DNA from: Demequina oxidasica
GTDB lineage: Bacteria > Actinomycetota > Actinomycetes > Actinomycetales > Demequinaceae
Assembly (NCBI RefSeq): GCF_000975115.1
Contig: NZ_BBRE01000003.1
Coordinates: 124,001 to 188,000, forward strand
Length of the DNA stretch: 64,000 nucleotides
Direction: 5' to 3'
Shown here: piece after piece, positions 16,340 to 26,615 of the stretch
Position numbering within the stretch: position 1 is the first letter of the stretch
Layout of the letters: every line of letters begins with the position of its first letter
Translations under genes and position numbers: made by a program
Notes under the pieces: generated by a model
What the model was told of the DNA's origin: nothing
The model's input: only the letters and a program-made list of their open reading frames with translations
The model's database searches: none

Positions 16340-17397
16340 TGAGCATCTCCTCCACCTCAATCCTCGCCGAGTCGAACATCCTCGCCAAGCTCGGCCGCAT
16401 CGGCAAGGCCCGCGAGCTCGGCATCTTCCTGGCCTTCGTCCTGGTGGTGGCAGTCACCACCATCCAGAACCCGAACTTCCTGTTCTCCTCCGATGGCTTT
16501 CGCGACCTGCTCGTGACGCCCTCGATCCTGATGATCGTGGCCGTCGGCCAGGCCATCGTGATCATCACCCGCAACGTTGACTTGTCGGTGGGCTCCGTCG
16601 TGGGCCTCAGCGCCTACCTCACCGGCCGTGTCTTCATCGACTACCCGCAGCTTCCGTGGCCCACCGTGTTCGTCATCGGCCTCGTGTTCGGCGCGCTGCT
16701 GGGCCTGATCAATGGTGCGCTGGTGGCGTTCGCGAAGGTTCCGTCGCTCGTGATCACCTTGGGAACGCTCTACGCCTTCCGCGGCATCAACGTGCTGTGG
16801 ACCGGTAGCGACCGTATCAACGCCTCCGACATGCCCTCAAGCTTCCTCGCACTCGGCACGAGTTCGTGGTGGAAGATCCCCGTGATCACCATCATCGCGC
16901 TCATCGTGTTAGCGATCGCAGGCTTCTACATGTATACCCAGCGCGGCGGCCGTGAGCTGTACGCCATCGGATCCGACCCCGATGCCGCCAACCTATACGG
17001 CCTCAAGGTCAAGAAGCGCATCCTCGCGGCCTTCATTATGTCCGGTGCCCTCGCGGGCCTGGCGGGAGTGCTGTACGCCGCCCGCTACGGAACCGTGAAC
17101 TCGCAGGTGGGCTCAGGTCTCGAGCTCGAGGCCGTGGGTGCCGCCGTGATCGGTGGCGTGGCTATCTTCGGAGGCTCGGGCAGCGTGTTTGGCGCCGCGA
17201 TCGGCGCGTTCTTACTTCTCACCATCAACCGGGCACTCCCCGTCCTGGGCGTCCAGGACTTCTGGCAACGCGCCGTGGTTGGCGCCCTCATCATCGGCGC
17301 AATCGTGCTCGACAAGCTCGCCGCGAACAGACAGGAACGAAAACTCGTGGAACTGCGAGATACCGAGGCTGAGCAGAAGGAGGCGCAAAATGTCTAA
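16339..17397 (+). CDS. rhamnose ABC importer, permease 1
   Basis: A 352-residue membrane protein of the BPD_transp_2 (RbsC-like) family with about eight to ten helices. It carries the CUT2 markers GQAIVIITRNVDLSVGS and YAIGSDPDAANLYGLKV, and the late motif GAAVIGGVAIFGGSG. It resembles RhaP of rhizobial rhamnose transporters. It overlaps the ATPase gene by one base at its start and the second permease gene by 8 bases at its end, so the subunits are translationally coupled. Confidence 0.92.
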   Translation: MSISSTSILAESNILAKLGRIGKARELGIFLAFVLVVAVTTIQNPNFLFSSDGFRDLLVTPSILMIVAVGQAIVIITRNVDLSVGSVVGLSAYLTGRVFIDYPQLPWPTVFVIGLVFGALLGLINGALVAFAKVPSLVITLGTLYAFRGINVLWTGSDRINASDMPSSFLALGTSSWWKIPVITIIALIVLAIAGFYMYTQRGGRELYAIGSDPDAANLYGLKVKKRILAAFIMSGALAGLAGVLYAARYGTVNSQVGSGLELEAVGAAVIGGVAIFGGSGSVFGAAIGAFLLLTINRALPVLGVQDFWQRAVVGALIIGAIVLDKLAANRQERKLVELRDTEAEQKEAQNV

Positions 17398-18496
17398 CGC
17401 CACCATCGAAAAGACCGCGCCTCGCACGTACAACGACTACGCGCAGCCACTGTGGCGCCGCGTGCTCCTCACCCGCGAGATGGCCGTCGTGGCCGCACTC
17501 ATCGCGGTCTACATCGTCGCGGCCATCATGGTCCCCAACTTCTCCGCCCCCATCACCATCACGTACCTGCTGCTCGACGTCGCGGCGATCCTATTCATCG
17601 CGCTGCCAATGACCATGATCATCATCACCGGTGAGATCGACTTGTCAGTGGCGAGCGTCGTGGGCCTGTCGAGCGTGATGTTTGGCATCACCTACCAGGC
17701 GGGGATTCCCATTCCCTTCTGCATCCTGATCAGCCTCGTGGTCGGCGCCATCGCCGGCTTCATCAACGGCTTCCTGATCACTGTGGTGGGACTGCCCTCG
17801 CTGGCCGTCACCATCGGTACCTTGGCCCTATTCCGCGGCCTCGCGGTCGGCTTCCTCGGCACTACCGCGGTCACGGGTTTCCCGGAGACCTGGTCCGACC
17901 TCGCGACCTCGACCATCCCCGGCACTCCCATCCCGTCGATCATGGTGATCTTCGTGGTGCTGCTGGCGCTGTTCGCCCTACTCCTCCACGCCACCCCGTT
18001 CGGTCGCGGCGTATTCGCAATCGGCCAGTCGTCAGAGGCCGCACGGTTCTCCGGCGTGCGCGTCGAGCGCACCAAGATGAAGCTCTTCATCCTGAGTGGC
18101 ATCCTCGCGGCGCTCGCCGGCGTCTACTACACGCTTCGCTACGGCAGCGCCCGCGGCGACAACGCCACCGGCATGGAGCTTGGAGTTATCGCCGCGGTTC
18201 TCCTCGGAGGCGTTTCCATCTTTGGCGGCCGGGGAGCACTCCACGGCGTCATCGCCGGCGTGCTGCTGATCGGCACACTTGCCAGCGCACTTCGCCTTGC
18301 CAACGTGACGTCTGACGTCATCAACATCATCACGGGAACACTGCTCGTGTTCTCCGTGGTGTCGCCAAGTTTCTTCGCTTGGGCGCGCTCCAAATGGGCT
18401 CGCTCACGAGGGAAGAGGGGGTCCGGCTCTGCATCCCAGGCTGCCGAGCCGCCCGCCATCACCCAACCCGATGACACCCCATCGAACAACAAGTAA
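17390..18496 (+). CDS. rhamnose ABC importer, permease 2
   Basis: A 368-residue RbsC-like permease (RhaQ-like) with the same CUT2 markers as its neighbour: ITGEIDLSVASVVGLSS and GVIAAVLLGGVSIFGGRG. The start is the ATG at 17390 preceded by AGAAGGAGG; a longer frame from 17153 only overlaps the upstream permease. A hydrophilic C-terminal tail of about 35 residues rich in Ser, Pro and Ala follows the last helix. Two different permeases suggest a heterodimeric channel. Confidence 0.92.
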   Translation: MSNATIEKTAPRTYNDYAQPLWRRVLLTREMAVVAALIAVYIVAAIMVPNFSAPITITYLLLDVAAILFIALPMTMIIITGEIDLSVASVVGLSSVMFGITYQAGIPIPFCILISLVVGAIAGFINGFLITVVGLPSLAVTIGTLALFRGLAVGFLGTTAVTGFPETWSDLATSTIPGTPIPSIMVIFVVLLALFALLLHATPFGRGVFAIGQSSEAARFSGVRVERTKMKLFILSGILAALAGVYYTLRYGSARGDNATGMELGVIAAVLLGGVSIFGGRGALHGVIAGVLLIGTLASALRLANVTSDVINIITGTLLVFSVVSPSFFAWARSKWARSRGKRGSGSASQAAEPPAITQPDDTPSNNK

Positions 18497-18505
18497 GGGA
18501 TCACA

Positions 18506-19588
18506 ATGATGTTTTCTATGCAGTCCAAGAAGGGTGCCTTTGCCGCTCTCGCGGTCACGGCGGCCCTCGTCATGGCCGGCTGCTCCAGCAGCTCTGACGA
18601 CACCACCGAGTCCCCCGACGCCGGCACCAGCCCCGCGGCTTCCAGCAGCAGTGACGACGCGATGACCAGCGACGCCAACCTCGCGATCACATTCCTACCC
18701 AAGAACCTCGGCAACGCCTACTTCGACACGTCCGATGCTGGTGGCGAGGAGGCCATCAACGAGTTCGGCGGCACTTACGCCGAGGTCGGGCCCGCCGAGG
18801 CGTCGCCCGATGCTCAGGTCAGCTACATCAACACGCTCACCCAGCAGGGTGTTGGCGGCATCGCGGTCTCCGCAAACGACCCCGAGGCGATTTGCTCGGC
18901 TCTGAACGATGCACGTGACGCTGGCGTCAAGGTTGTCACGTTCGACTCTGATACCAACCCCGACTGCCGCGACTTGTTCATCAACCAGGCGACGTCAGAC
19001 GGCATTGCTCAAGTTCAGGTCGACATGATCGCCGAGCAGATTGGCGACGAGGGCCAGATTGCAATTCTGTCCGCCACCGCCAACGCGACCAACCAGAACG
19101 CCTGGATCGAGACCATGAAGACGATCCTCGCTGCTGACCACCCGAACATCGAGCTCGTGGACGTTGTCTACGGCGACGATGACGACCAGACCTCGTTCGA
19201 CAAGACGGCAGCACTGCTGCAGACCTACCCCGAGCTCAAGGGCATCGTTTCGCCCACCACTGTCGGTATCACCGCTGCTGCTCGTTACCTCTCCACGTCT
19301 GAGTCAAAGGGCAAGGTCGCGATCACCGGACTCGGTACCCCAAACCAGATGCGTTCGTACGTTGAGGACGGCACCTGCACCGCATTCGCACTGTGGAACC
19401 CGGCCGACCTCGGCTACCTCGCTGCCTACGCCAACAAGGCGCTCATCGAGGGCACCATCACCGGCGCCGAAGGCGACTCCTTCGAGGCCGGCAAGCTCGG
19501 CTCGTACACCGTTGACGCAGACGGCACCGTGCTGCTCGGCACCCCGTACGTGTTCAACGCAGACAACATCGGCGACTTCGACTTCTAG
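18506..19588 (+). CDS. rhaS: rhamnose ABC importer, substrate-binding lipoprotein
   Basis: A 360-residue type 1 periplasmic-binding-like protein. The signal peptide ends in the lipobox MAGC with the modified Cys at about residue 26, followed by a Ser/Asp-rich linker. The mature domain has the sugar-binding order AITFLPKNLGNAYF, AISVSANDPEAI-like residues and FINQATSDGIAQ, as in RhaS of Rhizobium. Operon position after two CUT2 permeases and before the isomerase gene supports rhamnose as substrate. A hairpin follows the stop. Confidence 0.9.
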   Translation: MMFSMQSKKGAFAALAVTAALVMAGCSSSSDDTTESPDAGTSPAASSSSDDAMTSDANLAITFLPKNLGNAYFDTSDAGGEEAINEFGGTYAEVGPAEASPDAQVSYINTLTQQGVGGIAVSANDPEAICSALNDARDAGVKVVTFDSDTNPDCRDLFINQATSDGIAQVQVDMIAEQIGDEGQIAILSATANATNQNAWIETMKTILAADHPNIELVDVVYGDDDDQTSFDKTAALLQTYPELKGIVSPTTVGITAAARYLSTSESKGKVAITGLGTPNQMRSYVEDGTCTAFALWNPADLGYLAAYANKALIEGTITGAEGDSFEAGKLGSYTVDADGTVLLGTPYVFNADNIGDFDF

Positions 19589-19597
19589 TCGCCGCCT

Positions 19598-19654
19598 CGC
19601 ATGCCCGGCTGGCCCCTCCCCTGGTTGCCGGTCGGGCATGCGCCCCTCGGGGCG
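19598..19654 (+). terminator. intra-operon hairpins after the rhamnose-binding protein gene
   Basis: A 10-bp stem CGCATGCCCG (19598-19607) pairs with CGGGCATGCG (19633-19642). A second possible hairpin, CGCCCC-TC-GGGGCG (19641-19654), overlaps the right arm by two bases, so the structures compete. No T-run follows. Like the hairpin at 7001-7033, it probably raises binding-protein mRNA relative to downstream genes rather than ending the operon. Confidence 0.6.
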
Positions 19655-19689
19655 CTCCACCACTCTTACTTCTTTAGACAGGAAATACC

Positions 19690-20856
19690 GTGACTAGCTT
19701 CGACTCGATCGCCTCCAGGCTTGACGAGCAGGCCATCGAACTGCCCTCCTGGGCCTTCGGTAACTCCGGAACCCGCTTCAAAGTATTCACCCAGCCGGGT
19801 GGCCCGCGCGATCCTTTCGAGAAGATCTCCGACGCCGCGCAGGTACACAAGCACACGGGCCTGTCCCCCTCAGTCGCGCTGCACATCCCTTGGGACAAGG
19901 TCGATGACTACGCCGCCCTGTCGAACCACGCGCAGGGACTCGGGGTCGCGCTGGGCACCATTAACTCGAACACCTTCCAGGATGACGACTACAAGCTGGG
20001 CTCGCTGACCCATTCCGATTCAGCGATCCGCCAAAAGGCGATCGACCACCACTTCGAGTGCATCGATGTCATGGACAAGACCGGTTCGCGCGACCTGAAG
20101 ATCTGGCTCGCCGACGGCACCAACTACCCTGGCCAGGACGACATGCGCGGCCGCCAGGACCGCCTCGCCGACTCGCTGCAGCAGATCTACGCGCGCATCG
20201 GAGACGACCAGCGCCTGGTCCTCGAGTACAAGATCTTTGAGCCCGCGTTCTATCACATGGACGTTCCCGACTGGGGAACCAGCCTGGTGCAGTGCCTCGC
20301 CCTGGGCGACCGCGCATCGGTCTGCCTTGACACCGGCCACCACGCCCCCAGCACCAACATCGAGTTCATCGTGATGCAGCTGCTGCGCCTGGGCAAGCTC
20401 GGCTCGTTCGACTTCAACTCGCGCTTCTACGCCGACGACGACCTGATCGTCGGCGCCGCCGACCCATTTCAACTGTTCCGCATCATCTTCGAGGTGATCC
20501 GCGGCGGCGGCTACGGCTCCGAGGGCGACACCGCCTTCATGCTCGACCAGTGTCACAACATCGAGGACAAGATCCCCGGCCAGATCCGCAGCGTTCTCAA
20601 CGTCCAGGAGATGACGGCGCGCGCACTACTCGTGGACCGCGAGGCGCTCGACGCCGCGCAGCGCTCCGGCGACGTGCTCGCCGCCAACTCGCTCATGATG
20701 GACGCCTTCTACACCGACGTTCGTGGCCCGCTTGCTGAGTACCGCGAGTCTCGCGGCCTTCCCGGCGACCCGATGGCCGCCTACCTGGCCAGCGGCTACG
20801 GCCAGCAGATCGCCGAGGACCGCGTAGGCGGAGTCCAGGCCAGCTGGGGCGCGTAA
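19690..20856 (+). CDS. rhaI: L-rhamnose isomerase, RhaI type
   Basis: A 388-residue cytosolic enzyme that converts L-rhamnose to L-rhamnulose. It is the metal-dependent xylose-isomerase-like form found in Pseudomonas and actinobacteria, not the E. coli RhaA form. Likely metal ligands lie in VLEYKIFEPAFYHMD, CLDTGHHAPSTNIEF and FDFNSRFYADDD. The start is GTG at 19690 with AGGAAA upstream. Kinase, aldolase and mutarotase genes of the same pathway surround it. Confidence 0.93.
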   Translation: MTSFDSIASRLDEQAIELPSWAFGNSGTRFKVFTQPGGPRDPFEKISDAAQVHKHTGLSPSVALHIPWDKVDDYAALSNHAQGLGVALGTINSNTFQDDDYKLGSLTHSDSAIRQKAIDHHFECIDVMDKTGSRDLKIWLADGTNYPGQDDMRGRQDRLADSLQQIYARIGDDQRLVLEYKIFEPAFYHMDVPDWGTSLVQCLALGDRASVCLDTGHHAPSTNIEFIVMQLLRLGKLGSFDFNSRFYADDDLIVGAADPFQLFRIIFEVIRGGGYGSEGDTAFMLDQCHNIEDKIPGQIRSVLNVQEMTARALLVDREALDAAQRSGDVLAANSLMMDAFYTDVRGPLAEYRESRGLPGDPMAAYLASGYGQQIAEDRVGGVQASWGA

Positions 20857-20902
20857 GCACCCACTCGCAATCTTCTTACAACACACAACTAAGGAATCCT
20901 CC

Positions 20903-22939
20903 GTGACTTCAAGCACCGCAGCAGACCTCATCGCCCGCTCCAACCGCCTGGGCGCCGACCCCAAGAACACGAACTACGCGGGCGGCAACACCTCCGCGAA
21001 GGGCACCGAGACGGATCCCGTCACGGGCGAACAGGTAGAGCTCATGTGGGTCAAGGGCTCTGGTGGAGACCTCGGCACGCTCAAGGAGGCCGGCCTCGCC
21101 GTCCTTCGTCTTGACCGCCTGCGTGCGCTCGTGGGCGTCTACCCCGGCGTCGACCGCGAGGACGAGATGGTCGCGGCCTTTGACTATTGCGCCCACGGCA
21201 AGGGTGGCGCCGCGCCGTCCATCGACACCGCCATGCACGGCCTGGTCGATGCTGCGCACGTGGACCACCTCCACCCCGACTCTGGCATCGCGATCGCGAC
21301 CTCCGCCGACGGTGAGGCCCTGACTGCGAAGATCTTTGGCGACTCCGTGGTGTGGGTGCCCTGGCGCCGCCCCGGCTTCCAGCTGGGCCTCGACATCGCC
21401 GAGATCAAGGAAGCCAACCCGCAGGCCATCGGCTGCATCCTTGGTGGCCACGGCATCACCGCGTGGGGCGATACGTCCGACGAGGCCGAGTCCAATTCGC
21501 TGCGCATCATCGACACGGCTGCCGCCTACATCGCGGAGAACGGCAAGGCGGATCCCTTCGGTGAGGCACTGGACGGCTACGCCGCCCTCGACGCCGATGC
21601 TCGCACGGCCAAGGCTGCCGCGCTCGCCCCCACCATTCGCGGGCTCGCGTCTGTCGACCGTCCCATGGTCGGCCACTTCACGGACGCCCCCGAGGTCCTC
21701 GACTTCCTCGCATCGTCCGAGCACCCGCGCCTCGCTGCCCTCGGCACCAGTTGCCCCGACCACTTCCTGCGCACCAAGGTCAAGCCGATGGTGCTGGATC
21801 TGCCATCCGACGCATCGGTCGAGGATTCGATTACCCGCCTCAAGGAGCTCCACACCGACTACCGTGCGGACTACCAGGCCTACTACGACGCGCATGCCAC
21901 GGACTCATCCCCCGCCATCCGAGGTGCTGACCCGCTCATCGTCCTTATTCCGGGCGTCGGCATGTTTAGCTTTGGCGCGAACAAGCAGACCGCCCGTGTT
22001 GCAGGCGAGTTCTACATCAACGCCATCAACGTGATGCGCGGCGCCGAATCGTTGTCGACCTACTCCCCCATTGGCGACGACGAGAAGTTCAACATCGAGT
22101 ACTGGGCCCTCGAAGAGGCCAAGCTGCAGCGCATGCCCAAGCCCAAGTCACACGCCACGCGAGTGGCATTGGTCACCGGTGCGGCATCGGGAATTGGCAA
22201 GGCGATCGCCACTCGCCTGGCCGCCGAGGGTGCCTGCGTCGTCATCGCCGATCTTGACCTTGAGAAGGCCAAGGAGGCCGCGGCGGAACTCGGCAACACT
22301 GACGTCGCGATCGGCGTCCAGATCAACGTCGCGGACGGCGAGGCCGTCACCCGTGCCATGAACGAGGCCATCCTTGCCTTCGGCGGTGTGGACCTGGTGG
22401 TCAACAACGCTGGGTTGTCCCTCAGCAAACCGCTGCTCGACACCACCGAGGCAGACTGGGATCTGCAGCACAACGTGATGGCCAAGGGCTCGTTCCTGGT
22501 CTCGCAAGCAGCCGCACGCGCCATGATCGACCAGGACATGGGCGGCGATATCATCTACATCGCGTCCAAAAACGCCGTCTTCGCCGGCCCCAACAACGTC
22601 GCGTACTCGGCAACCAAGGCCGACCAGGCTCACCAGGTACGCCTGCTTGCCGTCGAGCTGGGGGCGTTCGGCATCAAGGTCAATGGCATCAACCCCGATG
22701 GCGTGGTCCGCGGTTCCGGAATCTTCAGCTCGGGTTGGGGTGCCAACCGCGCCAAGACCTACGGCATCGAAGAGGAGAACCTGGGCGAGTTCTACGCGCA
22801 GCGCACCATCCTCAAGCGCGAGGTTCTCCCCGAGCACGTCGCGAATGCAGCCGCCGTGCTGACTGGCCCAGACATGTCGCACACCACGGGCCTGCACATC
22901 CCCGTGGACGCCGGTGTCGCCGCGGCCTTCTTGCGATGA
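20903..22939 (+). CDS. rhaD: bifunctional rhamnulose-1-phosphate aldolase / L-lactaldehyde dehydrogenase
   Basis: A 678-residue fusion. The N-terminal part (about 1-400) is a class II zinc aldolase that splits rhamnulose-1-phosphate into DHAP and L-lactaldehyde; likely zinc ligands are in DHLHPDSG and GGHGITAWG. The C-terminal part (about 420-678) is a short-chain dehydrogenase with the cofactor motif TGAASGIG near 424 and catalytic Y568 and K572 (YSATK). In B. subtilis YuxG-like enzymes this domain oxidises lactaldehyde to lactate. The start is GTG with AAGGA upstream. It overlaps the kinase gene by four bases. Confidence 0.93.
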   Translation: MTSSTAADLIARSNRLGADPKNTNYAGGNTSAKGTETDPVTGEQVELMWVKGSGGDLGTLKEAGLAVLRLDRLRALVGVYPGVDREDEMVAAFDYCAHGKGGAAPSIDTAMHGLVDAAHVDHLHPDSGIAIATSADGEALTAKIFGDSVVWVPWRRPGFQLGLDIAEIKEANPQAIGCILGGHGITAWGDTSDEAESNSLRIIDTAAAYIAENGKADPFGEALDGYAALDADARTAKAAALAPTIRGLASVDRPMVGHFTDAPEVLDFLASSEHPRLAALGTSCPDHFLRTKVKPMVLDLPSDASVEDSITRLKELHTDYRADYQAYYDAHATDSSPAIRGADPLIVLIPGVGMFSFGANKQTARVAGEFYINAINVMRGAESLSTYSPIGDDEKFNIEYWALEEAKLQRMPKPKSHATRVALVTGAASGIGKAIATRLAAEGACVVIADLDLEKAKEAAAELGNTDVAIGVQINVADGEAVTRAMNEAILAFGGVDLVVNNAGLSLSKPLLDTTEADWDLQHNVMAKGSFLVSQAAARAMIDQDMGGDIIYIASKNAVFAGPNNVAYSATKADQAHQVRLLAVELGAFGIKVNGINPDGVVRGSGIFSSGWGANRAKTYGIEEENLGEFYAQRTILKREVLPEHVANAAAVLTGPDMSHTTGLHIPVDAGVAAAFLR

Positions 22940-24378
22940 CACCGCATGCGATGACCCACTCCGTCGCCGCCGTCGACCTGGGAGCCACCAGCGGGCGCGT
23001 CATGGTGGGCCACGTGGGCCCAAACGAGTTGCGACTCGAGGCCGTCTCTCGTTTCGCCAACGGCGGCACGATGCTCGCCGATGGCCTGCACTGGAATGTC
23101 TCGGGGCTCTTCGAGCACGCCGTAGCGGGGCTCACCGAGGCAGCGAGCCGAGTGCCGGGCATCGCCAGCATCGGCGTCGACTCGTGGGCGGTTGACTACG
23201 CGCTCCTTGATGGCGACCGCATGCTCTGCGAGCCGTTTCACTACCGGGACGATCGTACGGCCGTGGGCGTCGAGCGCGTCCATGCGCGAGTCACTCCCGC
23301 AGACCTGTACGCACGCAATGGGCTGCAGTTCCTGCCGTTCAACACCGTGTACCAGCTCGCGGCCGAGCTGAGGGGTCCGGGCCTATCCGGGGCAGACTCG
23401 ATGCTGCTCGTGCCAGACCTGCTCAACTACTGGATGACCGGCAACAAGCGCGCAGAGCGCACCAACGCGTCCACCACCGGGCTCCTCCCCGTGGGTGGTA
23501 ACGAGTGGGACCTGGATCTGATGCACCGCGTCGGGCTTCCGAGCGGGATCCTTCCCACACTGATCAACGCTGGTGACGAGGTGGGCCCACTACTGTCGCA
23601 CCTCGTCACCGCGACCGGTCTGGGCCCGTCCACCAAGGTGATCGCGGTGGGTTCGCACGACACGGCATCGGCCGTCGTGGCGGCACCCATGCAGGGAGAC
23701 GATGCCGCGTACATCTCGTGCGGCACGTGGGGCCTGGTCGGCCTCGAGTTGGATAGCCCCGTCGTCACCGAACGCGCACGCGAGGCGAACTTCACCAACG
23801 AGCGGGGCGTCGATGGCACCACCCGCTTCCTCCACAACGTCATGGGCCTGTGGCTCCTGAGCGAGACCATGCGCGAGTGGGAGGCCGCAGGAAGCGCGCC
23901 ACCATTGACGACCGTCTTGGCGCAGGCAGCTGACGTCACTCGCTCCGTTCCGGTTTTTGACGCCAACGACCCGCGCTTCCTCGCGCCTGGACCCATGACA
24001 CCCCGGATCATCCAGTGGTGCGCAGAGAACCACGTGGCGCCGCCGGCGTCCCAGCCGGAGTTTGTGCGGAGCATCATCGAGAGCCTTGCGGATGCCTTCG
24101 CGTTGGCGATCGCTCAGGCCAGCGAGCTTGCGGGTCGCCCGGTTCGCACCGTGCACATCGTGGGCGGCGGCTCGCTCAACGAACTCCTGTGCCAGCGCAC
24201 CGCGGATCGCCTTGGCCTGACGGTCGTCGCCGGCCCCGTCGAGGCCACGGCCATCGGCAACGTGCTGATTCAGGCGCGGGCGCTAGGGGCTGTAGATGGC
24301 ACACTGGAGGGAATGCGCGAACTAGTGCGCAAGACTTTCGCAGTGAAGCGATACACGCCAAAGGAGCCCACGCGGTGA
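22936..24378 (+). CDS. rhaB: rhamnulokinase
   Basis: A 480-residue FGGY-family sugar kinase that phosphorylates L-rhamnulose at C1 using ATP. The phosphate-binding motif [16 protein letters not shown] lies near residue 10-25. [15 protein letters not shown] and [13 protein letters not shown] are typical of RhaB, and the adenosine motif [15 protein letters not shown] follows. The start is the ATG at 22936 (ATGA overlap with the aldolase gene), with an in-frame ATG at 22951 as an alternative that gives the more usual RhaB N-terminus. The stop overlaps the next start codon (GTGA). Confidence 0.93.
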   Translation: MTPHAMTHSVAAVDLGATSGRVMVGHVGPNELRLEAVSRFANGGTMLADGLHWNVSGLFEHAVAGLTEAASRVPGIASIGVDSWAVDYALLDGDRMLCEPFHYRDDRTAVGVERVHARVTPADLYARNGLQFLPFNTVYQLAAELRGPGLSGADSMLLVPDLLNYWMTGNKRAERTNASTTGLLPVGGNEWDLDLMHRVGLPSGILPTLINAGDEVGPLLSHLVTATGLGPSTKVIAVGSHDTASAVVAAPMQGDDAAYISCGTWGLVGLELDSPVVTERAREANFTNERGVDGTTRFLHNVMGLWLLSETMREWEAAGSAPPLTTVLAQAADVTRSVPVFDANDPRFLAPGPMTPRIIQWCAENHVAPPASQPEFVRSIIESLADAFALAIAQASELAGRPVRTVHIVGGGSLNELLCQRTADRLGLTVVAGPVEATAIGNVLIQARALGAVDGTLEGMRELVRKTFAVKRYTPKEPTR

Positions 24379-25733
24379 AACTGGAACGTCATCTTCCCCG
24401 GCCGCGTGAGCTCGCGCAGTTGATGCACTTCAAGCGTTTTGAGACCGATGGGCGTGCGCGTCGGTTGGCGAAGGCTCACACGATTGCGGATCTGCGGGCG
24501 ATTGCTAAGCGCCGCACTCCCAAGGGTGCGTTTGACTACGCCGATGGTGCGGCCGAGGCCGAGTTGTCGTTAGCTCGTGCCCGTCAAGCCTTTAGGGATA
24601 TTGAGTTCCATCCCGCGATCCTGCGCGACGTATCCGCCATGGACACCTCGGTAGAGATCTTTGGCGAGCGCTCTGCACTTCCCTTTGGCATCGCCCCCAC
24701 CGGCTTTACTCGCATGATGCAGTCCGAGGGCGAACGTGCCGGAGCTTGCGCCGCAGGTGCCGCCGGCATCCCGTTCTCCCTGTCCACCGTGGGCACCACG
24801 TCTCCCGAAGGTGTGCATGAAGCCAACCCTCACGGTCGCAACTGGTTCCAGCTCTACATGCAAAAAGACCGCGACAAGTCGATGTCGCTGGTGCAACGCG
24901 CCGCCGACTCCGGCTTCGACACGTTGCTGGTCACCGTGGACGTCCCCGTCGCCGGTGCACGCCTGCGAGACAACCGCAACGGCTTCACCATCCCCCCACA
25001 GCTCACCCCCTCCACGGTGCTCAACGCGATTCCCCGCCCCGAGTGGTGGATCAACTTCCTGACCACCGAACCGTTGACCTTCGCCTCACTGAGCGAATGG
25101 GACGGCACCATCGGTGAACTCCTCAATGAACTCTTCGACCCCACCATCACGTTCGAGGACCTCGCGTGGATTCGCGACCAGTGGCCCGGAAAGGTTGCCG
25201 TGAAAGGCATCCAAACCATCGCCGATGCCCGCAAGGTCGCAGACATGGGCGTGGACGGCATCGTGCTGTCCAACCACGGCGGACGCCAACTAGACCGCGC
25301 CCCCATCCCCTTCCACCTACTGCCCGCCGTGCGTGCCGAACTCGGCGACGACTTCGAGATCGTCCTCGACACCGGCATCATGTCCGGCGCCGACATTGTT
25401 GCCAGCCTCGCGATGGGAGCCAACTTCACCCTCATCGGCCGCGCCTACCTCTACGGACTCATGGCCGGCGGACGCGAAGGCGTAGACCGCACCATCGAGA
25501 TCCTCACCTCCGAAACCGTCCGCACCATGAAACTCCTCGGCGTGTCCTCCATCGACGAACTCAACCCCGCACACGTCACGCAACTTCAACGGCTCACATC
25601 CATTGCGCGCGAACCGGGTCAGGTATCACAGCCGCAAAATACTGTGAAGACCAACACCGTCACGCAAAAGCGAGCCGCCGCAGCATCGGCCGCGGTGTCG
25701 AGCCACGCCAATCCGCGACGGCCCAAGCCATAA
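24375..25733 (+). CDS. lldD: FMN-dependent L-lactate dehydrogenase (LldD family)
   Basis: A 452-residue alpha-hydroxy-acid dehydrogenase with the FMN-binding TIM barrel. Motifs are [39 protein letters not shown], and the active-site His/Arg in SNHGGRQLD, with [10 protein letters not shown] for phosphate binding. It would oxidise the L-lactate made from rhamnose-derived lactaldehyde to pyruvate. Glycolate or other hydroxyacids cannot be excluded, but operon position as the last gene favours lactate. The GTG start overlaps the kinase stop. The C-terminal 40 residues are an Ala/Ser-rich tail not typical of the family. Confidence 0.9.
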   Translation: MKLERHLPRPRELAQLMHFKRFETDGRARRLAKAHTIADLRAIAKRRTPKGAFDYADGAAEAELSLARARQAFRDIEFHPAILRDVSAMDTSVEIFGERSALPFGIAPTGFTRMMQSEGERAGACAAGAAGIPFSLSTVGTTSPEGVHEANPHGRNWFQLYMQKDRDKSMSLVQRAADSGFDTLLVTVDVPVAGARLRDNRNGFTIPPQLTPSTVLNAIPRPEWWINFLTTEPLTFASLSEWDGTIGELLNELFDPTITFEDLAWIRDQWPGKVAVKGIQTIADARKVADMGVDGIVLSNHGGRQLDRAPIPFHLLPAVRAELGDDFEIVLDTGIMSGADIVASLAMGANFTLIGRAYLYGLMAGGREGVDRTIEILTSETVRTMKLLGVSSIDELNPAHVTQLQRLTSIAREPGQVSQPQNTVKTNTVTQKRAAAASAAVSSHANPRRPKP

Positions 25734-25745
25734 CGGCCCGTCCAC

Positions 25746-26615
25746 CTACGTGCTCAGCACCTCGCTGAGTTCGCGCACTTCAGCCGCAGTCAGTTCCAGA
25801 TCCACGGACTTGGCCGAGTCCTGAATCGACTGCGGCCGCGAGGCGCCAGGAATAGGGATAACCACGGGCGACAGCGCCAGGTGCCAGGCGATGGTCACCT
25901 GCTGGGGGCTCACGCCGTGAGCCTTGCCGATGCGCGCGAACTCTGCATGCTTCTGGCCTACCTGCGCGGCGTTACGGATACCCCCCAAGGGACTCCACGG
26001 CAGGAACGCAATGCCCATATCCGCGCAGAGCTCGAGCTCCGGATAGCTCGACACGAAGGCCGGCGAGAACTGGTTCTGAACAGAGACGAGGCGCCCACCC
26101 AGCACCTTGTTGGCGACGCGAATCTGGTCGACGTTGGCGTTGGAAATTCCCGCCATGCGGATGACCCCCTCTTCGAGGAGTTCCGCGAGTGCGCCCACAG
26201 AGTCTTCGTACGGCACGGACGGGTCGGGGCGGTGGAACTGGTGGAGGCCAATTGCCTCGACGCCCAGCCGTGCCGCTGAAGCCTTGGCCGCCTGCTTGAG
26301 GTAGTCGGGCCTACCGTTCACCGTCCACGAGCCATCGCCTGGGCGCAGGTGTCCGGACTTGGTGGCCACTAACACGTTGTCCGTGTCACCGTCATACTGG
26401 CGCAACGCCTTGGCAATCAGGGCCTCGTTGTGCCCTACCTCGGGCGCATAGCGATGGTAGGCATCCGCCGTGTCGATCAGCGTGACGCCGGCGTCGAGCG
26501 CCGCGTGAATGGTCGCGAGTGCTTGGTCCTCGTCGGGACGACCCTCAATCGACATAGGCATGCCGCCCAGTCCGACCGCACTGACGTGTAGGTTGCCGAT
26601 GTTCCGCTGCTCCAT
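25746..26615 (-). CDS. aldo/keto reductase
   Basis: A 289-residue NADP-dependent oxidoreductase of the AKR fold. The tetrad is visible: Asp and Tyr in DTADAYHRY, Lys in VATKSGH, His in LHQFHRPD. Cofactor contacts are in VIPIPGASRPQSIQ. GGAGG lies before the ATG at 26615; a longer frame to 26681 has no support. The gene converges on lldD with only 12 bases between stops. A role in reducing lactaldehyde to propanediol is possible but only inferred from position. Confidence 0.9.
   Translation of the reverse strand: MEQRNIGNLHVSAVGLGGMPMSIEGRPDEDQALATIHAALDAGVTLIDTADAYHRYAPEVGHNEALIAKALRQYDGDTDNVLVATKSGHLRPGDGSWTVNGRPDYLKQAAKASAARLGVEAIGLHQFHRPDPSVPYEDSVGALAELLEEGVIRMAGISNANVDQIRVANKVLGGRLVSVQNQFSPAFVSSYPELELCADMGIAFLPWSPLGGIRNAAQVGQKHAEFARIGKAHGVSPQQVTIAWHLALSPVVIPIPGASRPQSIQDSAKSVDLELTAAEVRELSEVLST

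Noticed and set aside
20909-21895. 328-codon open frame antisense to the rhaD fusion
   Set aside because: The plus-strand gene has clear aldolase motifs, while this frame has only low-complexity Val/Gly/Arg-rich sequence.
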